Shown one piece after another: positions 59,954 through 64,000 of a stretch of DNA of 64,000 nt. Numbering within the stretch: position 1 is the stretch's first letter; every line of letters starts with the position of its first letter. The stretch comes from Luethyella okanaganae (GTDB lineage Bacteria > Actinomycetota > Actinomycetes > Actinomycetales > Microbacteriaceae), in the NCBI RefSeq assembly GCF_042660285.1, contig NZ_JBHSTP010000003.1, forward strand, positions 1 to 64,000. The letters run 5' to 3'. A program made the translations under genes and the position numbers. Below the pieces are notes generated by a model that saw only the letters and a program-made list of their open reading frames with translations, was not told where the DNA came from and did not search any database.

Positions 59954-61244
59954 CAATAGAACCCGCCCCGTTTCGCGGGTGAAGCCGGCGACAATCTTCT
60001 CGGCGGTCGCCGTGGGGGCGGTCACGGCATCCATCGGCATCGCCGGACCCGCCGTGGCCGACCAGGACTACCCGTCATGGGCCGACGTGCAGAACGCGAA
60101 GAAGAACGAGTCCACCAAGCAGGCCGAGATCGACAAGATCGGCGCGCTGCTCGCGGGACTCCAGGCCGCCGCCGCCGAGGCCTCCAAGCGGTCGCAGATC
60201 GCAGGCGAGGCCTTCCGTCTCGCCCAGGACGCGCTCGACACGGCGACCGCCCGCGAGGACAGCCTGAAGAAGCAGGCGGTCGCCGCGGCGAAGAAGGCAG
60301 AGACGTCGAAGATGCGAGCGGGCCTGCTGGCCGCCCATCTCGCCCGCAACGGCGGGCAGGACCTGTCGGTCAACCTGTTCCTCAAAGGTGCCGGCGCCGA
60401 TGACCTGCTGCATCAGCTCGGCACGGCGAGCAAGCTGAGCGAGCAGTCCGAGACGATCTATCGCCAGGCGATCCAGGACGCCAACACCTCGAGCTCCCTC
60501 GGCGCTCAAGCCGAGCAGGCGACCGCGGAGCGCGAGAGGCTCGCCGTAGACGCGAAGACGAAATTCGACACCGCTCAGGCCGCCGCGCAGCTCGCGGTGA
60601 ACGCGGCCGACGTCGAGCAGCGCAAGTCCGACGAGCTGTTCGCTCAGCTCGCAGAGCTGAAGGACTCGACCGCGGAGCTGGAGCGTCAGCGCGCGGCCGG
60701 CTTGGCCGCCGAAGCCGCCGCGAACACGCCGCCGCCCGCGCCCCCGGTCGGCGGAGGAAACTCGGGCGGCAACCCCGGCGAAGCAAGCCAGGGCGGTGGC
60801 AACTCCGGCGGTGGCGCCCCCGCCCCCGCTTCAAGTGGCGGAGACTCCGCACCACCGCCCAACGCGAGCGCCGTCGAGACGGCCATCTCGTTCGCCATGG
60901 CCCAGCTCGGCGACCGCTACGAGCTCGGCGGGTCGGGTCCTGATGCGTGGGATTGCTCAGGACTGACCCGCGCGGCCTACGGTGCCGCAGGGGTCTACAT
61001 CGGCACGCATTCAGCGACGAACCAGTACTACACGATGGCCAACAGGGGTCGGCTGGTGCCGTTCTCCGAGCGTCAGCGCGGCGATCTCGTCTTCTGGTCG
61101 TCGGGTGGCGGCGACTTCTACCATGTCGCCATCTACGTCGGCGGCGGTCAGATCGTCGAGGCGGCCGACTACGGCAAGCCCGTGCGCGTGCACTACATCT
61201 GGGGCATGGGCGACGTCGCGGGCTACGTGGGGCGGCCAGGCTAG
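59946..61244 (+). CDS. Secreted NlpC/P60 peptidoglycan endopeptidase with coiled-coil N-terminus
   Basis: This 432-residue protein is paralogous to the preceding one over its N-terminal half (DYPSWADVQNAK corresponds to DYPSWQDLQNAK; GGQDLSVNLFL to GGDLSVNLFL), but carries an NlpC/P60 domain. The catalytic Cys is C337 (DAWDCSGLTRAAYG) and the His is H393 (FYHVAIYVGG). A Pro/Gly-rich hinge separates the two. The domain cleaves D-Glu-diaminoacid bonds in the wall. TTG 59946 is chosen because AGAGGAG is seven bases upstream and the signal peptide follows; it overlaps the previous gene by eight bases, so translation is coupled. Confidence 0.92.
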   Translation: MADNRTRPVSRVKPATIFSAVAVGAVTASIGIAGPAVADQDYPSWADVQNAKKNESTKQAEIDKIGALLAGLQAAAAEASKRSQIAGEAFRLAQDALDTATAREDSLKKQAVAAAKKAETSKMRAGLLAAHLARNGGQDLSVNLFLKGAGADDLLHQLGTASKLSEQSETIYRQAIQDANTSSSLGAQAEQATAERERLAVDAKTKFDTAQAAAQLAVNAADVEQRKSDELFAQLAELKDSTAELERQRAAGLAAEAAANTPPPAPPVGGGNSGGNPGEASQGGGNSGGGAPAPASSGGDSAPPPNASAVETAISFAMAQLGDRYELGGSGPDAWDCSGLTRAAYGAAGVYIGTHSATNQYYTMANRGRLVPFSERQRGDLVFWSSGGGDFYHVAIYVGGGQIVEAADYGKPVRVHYIWGMGDVAGYVGRPG

Positions 61245-62180
61245 GCCCTGCCTCATCGCGGCCAGCCCCCCCCAGAGCTCACTCGGGTCAGCAAGGTCAC
61301 CCAGGAGCCGTTCGATGGTCGCCAGGTGCCTCCGCCGTATCGGGGTGCTCGGCTCGGTGCTCGCGCCCGTTCGCGGCTTGCGCGCGGACGTTGAGGTAGC
61401 TGATCGGCGCCCGTTCCGGTGTTCCGCCGTGGAGGGGATCTTGTCGCACCGTGCGCATCCAGGCCGATCCAGGACGGCCGTTGCTTGACAATGCGGTTCC
61501 ACGTCTTAGACGATGCCCTGTTCTCCGGCATCCACACCGATCTCTCGAAGACCTGGGAGACGTCCGCGATCGCTGCCTCCGGTGGTACGCCGTCGTCACG
61601 CCTCGGAGCCCCTTCCTGAGACAACTGAAGAGTCGTGAAGCCTGGTCGCAGAGGCGACACATTCCGGGCGGACGACTTCGAAGTGTCCGAGTGGCATCGG
61701 GCCGTAGCCATTGAAGATGCGATCAAAGGCACATTCCGTCCCCGACCGACTCATCGCGAAGATGTTCTGGAAGGGGGCACCGATGCCAAAAGAACTCCGG
61801 ACCTTAATGCTGTCTCGACGATCGATGATCGCCGGGATGGCGGGGTCCTCCAAGCTCGTCCGCTAGCAGCCGGTTCCGGACTTCGCTGGCAGCGGCATAG
61901 CCCATGTAGATCCACGGCCGTGCACTTCGAGGAAGACGCGGCCAATGGCGCGCCTTCCGGCATGTGAATTCGCGCTGGGACTCTCCGGCCAGACGCCTCG
62001 ACCACTTGTGTGAGCGGGGCAGGCGCACACATCTCGGGGTTGGGTGCAGCCGTCTGTCCGCAGCTGAACGTGAGCGTCTGAGGAACGAGCTTGAGGTACG
62101 CGGCGGGGGAGTATGAGTCGGGCGACCCTCGCGCGATCCCTCGACGGGCTTCCGGCCCACGCCGACGTCAGCTCAGATCC
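61245..62180. other. 936-base stretch without an intact gene
   Basis: Frames in all directions are short. The minus strand carries stretches with protein-like make-up, e.g. IFNGYGPMPLGHFEVVRPEC (about 61,640-61,730) and MGYAAASEVRNRLLADEL (about 61,850-61,905), in different frames. This looks like a decayed gene or genes on the minus strand, but no family was recognised. GC is slightly lower than in the flanks. Confidence 0.4.
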
Positions 62181-62672
62181 CTAGTGTCCGTGGCCCGGGA
62201 AAGCGGCGATGGACGCCTCGACGATCGCCTCGGCCTCCTTCGCGTTGCCCCAGCTCTCGACCTTGACCCACTTGTTCGGCTCGAGGTCCTTGTAGTGCTC
62301 GAAGAAGTGCCTGAGCTCGTTGCGCGTCTGCTCCGGGACGTCCCCGATGTCCTGGATGTGCGCCCAGCGCGGATCCTTGGCAGGGACCACGACGATCTTG
62401 GCGTCGCCACCTGCCTCGTCGCTCATGTTGAGCACCCCCACAGGACGCACCGAGACGCCAACGCCCGGGTAGACCGGGTACTCGAGCAGCAGCAGCGCGT
62501 CGAGCGGATCGCCGTCGTCGGCAAGAGTGTTCTCGAAGTAGCCGTAGTCGGTGGGGTAGGCGAAGCTCGTGAAGAGCACGCGATCGAGATAGACCCGGCC
62601 GGTCTCGTGATCCACCTCGTACTTGTTGCGGCTCCCCCTGGGGATCTCGACGACGACATCGTATGCGGCCAT
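62181..62672 (-). CDS. ppa: Inorganic pyrophosphatase
   Basis: This 163-residue soluble family I enzyme hydrolyses pyrophosphate made in biosynthesis. VEIPRGSRNKYEVDHETGRV is the substrate-binding start, and DGDPLDALLLLEYPVYPGV carries the metal-binding Asp residues of the PPase signature (DxDPxD). KIVVVPAKDPRW and HFFEHYKDLEPNKWVKVE complete the active site. It diverges from tilS with 47 bases between the starts. Confidence 0.97.
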   Translation of the reverse strand: MAAYDVVVEIPRGSRNKYEVDHETGRVYLDRVLFTSFAYPTDYGYFENTLADDGDPLDALLLLEYPVYPGVGVSVRPVGVLNMSDEAGGDAKIVVVPAKDPRWAHIQDIGDVPEQTRNELRHFFEHYKDLEPNKWVKVESWGNAKEAEAIVEASIAAFPGHGH

Positions 62673-62719
62673 GGTTTGGGTTCTCCCTTAGAGTCTGAAG
62701 TGCGGAATAAGGTTACTTG

Positions 62720-63712
62720 ATGGAGACTGAGCGACGCCGACGCTTGACCCCGGCCGTGGCCAACGTGCGCCGGGCCGTGCGTGCGGCATTCGCGGGGCAT
62801 CTCGTCGAGGGCGACCTCGTGCTCGTCGGGTTGAGCGGCGGCGCAGACTCCCTCGCGCTCGCAGCGGCCGCAGCCTTCGAGGCACCGCGTGCGGCTCTTC
62901 GTGCGGGGGCCGTCGTCGTCGACCACGGGCTTCAGACGGGGTCGGCAGATGTAGCCGAGCGCGCCGCCGCCCAGGCGCGAGAGCTCGGCCTTGACCCCGT
63001 GCTCGTCTCGCGCGTTCGGGTCGGCGGCGATGACGGACCCGAGGGGGCGGCTCGCGCGGCCCGCCATGGAGCGTTCGAGCGGGCCCTCGCCGAAACCGGC
63101 GCTCGCGGCATCCTGCTCGCTCACACCCTCGACGATCAGGCCGAGACCGTGCTGCTCGGCCTCGCCCGGGGAGCCGGCCCGACGAGCCTGCGCGGGATGG
63201 CCGAGAGCAGCGGGTCCTTTCTGCGCCCGCTGCTCGGCATTCGGCGCGCCGAGACCGAGCGGTTCTGCGCCGACTCAGGGCTCGTGCCATGGCACGATCC
63301 CCACAACGCCGACCCCGGCTATGCCCGGGTCCGAGTGAGGCGACGCGTGCTGCCCGTGCTCGAGAGCGAACTGGGTCCGGGCATCGCCGAGGCCCTTGCC
63401 AGGACAGCCGATCAGCTGCGCGAGGACTCCGAAGCCCTCGACGCGATGGTGCTCGAGTTCATCGAGGAGATCTGCGAGCCGGCGGAGGCGGGTATCGCCG
63501 TCTCCGTGTCGGCGCTCGAGGCGAATCCGGCTGCGCTCCGGCAGCGGGTCATCCGCTACGTCGTGCAGAGCGAGTTCGGTGTGACGCTCGAACGCGCGCA
63601 CACGCTCGCCGTGGCTCGGCTCGTGACCGACTGGCACGGCCAGAAAGCACTCGACCTGCCAGGCGTTAGAGTGGTCAGGAACGGCGGTCGGATCGTTTTC
63701 ACGGCTGCCTGA
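62720..63712 (+). CDS. tilS: tRNA(Ile)-lysidine synthase
   Basis: This 330-residue N-type ATP pyrophosphatase has the PP-loop GLSGGADSLALAAA, HTLDDQAETVLLGLARGAG and RPLLGIRRAETERFC. It changes C34 of the minor tRNA-Ile to lysidine so that AUA is read as Ile. The C-terminal substrate domain is short, as in actinobacteria. ATG 62720 is preferred; a TTG one codon earlier is possible. The order ppa / tilS / hpt is usual in this group of bacteria. Confidence 0.95.
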   Translation: METERRRRLTPAVANVRRAVRAAFAGHLVEGDLVLVGLSGGADSLALAAAAAFEAPRAALRAGAVVVDHGLQTGSADVAERAAAQARELGLDPVLVSRVRVGGDDGPEGAARAARHGAFERALAETGARGILLAHTLDDQAETVLLGLARGAGPTSLRGMAESSGSFLRPLLGIRRAETERFCADSGLVPWHDPHNADPGYARVRVRRRVLPVLESELGPGIAEALARTADQLREDSEALDAMVLEFIEEICEPAEAGIAVSVSALEANPAALRQRVIRYVVQSEFGVTLERAHTLAVARLVTDWHGQKALDLPGVRVVRNGGRIVFTAA

Positions 63713-63770
63713 GCTGCCCGTCGCACGACAGATGGTGATCCCCCAGATCACCGGAACGGATCACGCGCCC

Positions 63771-64000
63771 ATGGAATCCAGCGACATCGAAGGCGACCTC
63801 GAAGAGATCTTGCTGACCGAGGAACAGATTCGCGATCGCCTCTCCGAGTTGTCTCGCGTGATCGAGGCCGACTACGCGGGTGAGGACCTGCTGCTCGTCG
63901 GCGTGCTCAAGGGCGCCGTCATGGTGATGGCCGACCTCGCCCGTGAACTGCGCCTGCGGGTCACGATGGACTGGATGGCCGTGTCGTCGTATGGCTCCGG
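63771..64000 (+). CDS. hpt: Hypoxanthine phosphoribosyltransferase, N-terminal part
   Basis: The frame runs off the right edge after 76 complete codons. DIEGDLEEILLTEEQIRDRL, LLLVGVLKGAVMVMADLARE and VTMDWMAVSSYGSG match the start of bacterial Hpt, a purine-salvage enzyme. The PRPP loop lies outside the window. ATG 63771 is taken as the start; ATG 63732 in the same frame adds 13 residues. Hpt normally follows tilS, as here, with ftsH expected next. Confidence 0.92.
   Translation, partial: MESSDIEGDLEEILLTEEQIRDRLSELSRVIEADYAGEDLLLVGVLKGAVMVMADLARELRLRVTMDWMAVSSYGS

Noticed and set aside
61245..62180. Transposase remnant
   Set aside because: No DDE-type motif, terminal inverted repeats or target duplication could be seen.

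Overview
The window is high-GC actinobacterial DNA. Gene content and order point to Microbacteriaceae (Microbacterium-like): a secreted M23 / NlpC-P60 pair, then ppa, tilS and hpt at the right end, a RecQ with an N-terminal extension, an acyl-CoA oxidase, and RBS-led genes that often start with GTG or TTG. No rRNA, CRISPR array or intact insertion sequence was seen.

Bases 1-17,000 form a coherent catabolic island for methoxylated aromatic acids of lignin type. It holds an aldehyde dehydrogenase (5' part only), a GntR/FCD regulator, a five-gene Liv-type ABC importer, an NAD(P)-dependent dehydrogenase, two LigM/DesA-type tetrahydrofolate-dependent O-demethylases, a LysR regulator, and a plus-strand operon. 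That operon carries a GalB-like 4-oxalomesaconate hydratase, a GalC/LigK-like aldolase, a GalD-like tautomerase and a two-domain VOC-fold extradiol dioxygenase. A MetE-like methyltransferase next door could drain the methyl-THF made by the demethylases. Read as a pathway: aldehyde -> syringate/vanillate -> two demethylations -> gallate-type triol -> ring cleavage -> 4-oxalomesaconate -> pyruvate + oxaloacetate. The ring-cleavage enzyme has the wrong fold for the known gallate/protocatechuate 4,5-dioxygenases, which are LigB-type. This is the most interesting part of the window.

Bases 17,000-40,000 are mostly chromosomal. They include a very large secreted nuclease/5'-nucleotidase, a copper-linked trio (membrane protein, YcnI, CopC), recQ, a tandem-TetR regulator divergent from a glycoside MFS transporter and a GH3 glucosidase, acyl-CoA oxidase, an HhH-GPD glycosylase-like protein, mdh, proline iminopeptidase, a zinc metallopeptidase and a cold-shock protein. 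Several decayed genes sit here: a nuclease with its core deleted, a frameshifted lipoprotein, and truncated EamA, DUF1684 and ABC-ATPase pieces. Short tandem repeats recur in the intergenic gaps.

Bases 40,000-57,900 are accessory. An ABC exporter operon is headed by a small secreted protein whose signal peptide is out of frame. It is followed by an AbiE-type toxin-antitoxin pair with a third EF-Tu-like gene, a truncated MobF relaxase, a 1,482-residue nuclease-STAND-repeat protein that looks like an anti-phage system, an HTH protein, an excisionase and a tyrosine integrase that ends beside the 3' end of tRNA-Phe. This looks like an integrated mobilisable element; its left end was not located. 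From 57,935 the chromosome resumes with three tRNAs (Phe, Asp, Glu), the peptidase pair, a decayed stretch, ppa, tilS and the start of hpt.
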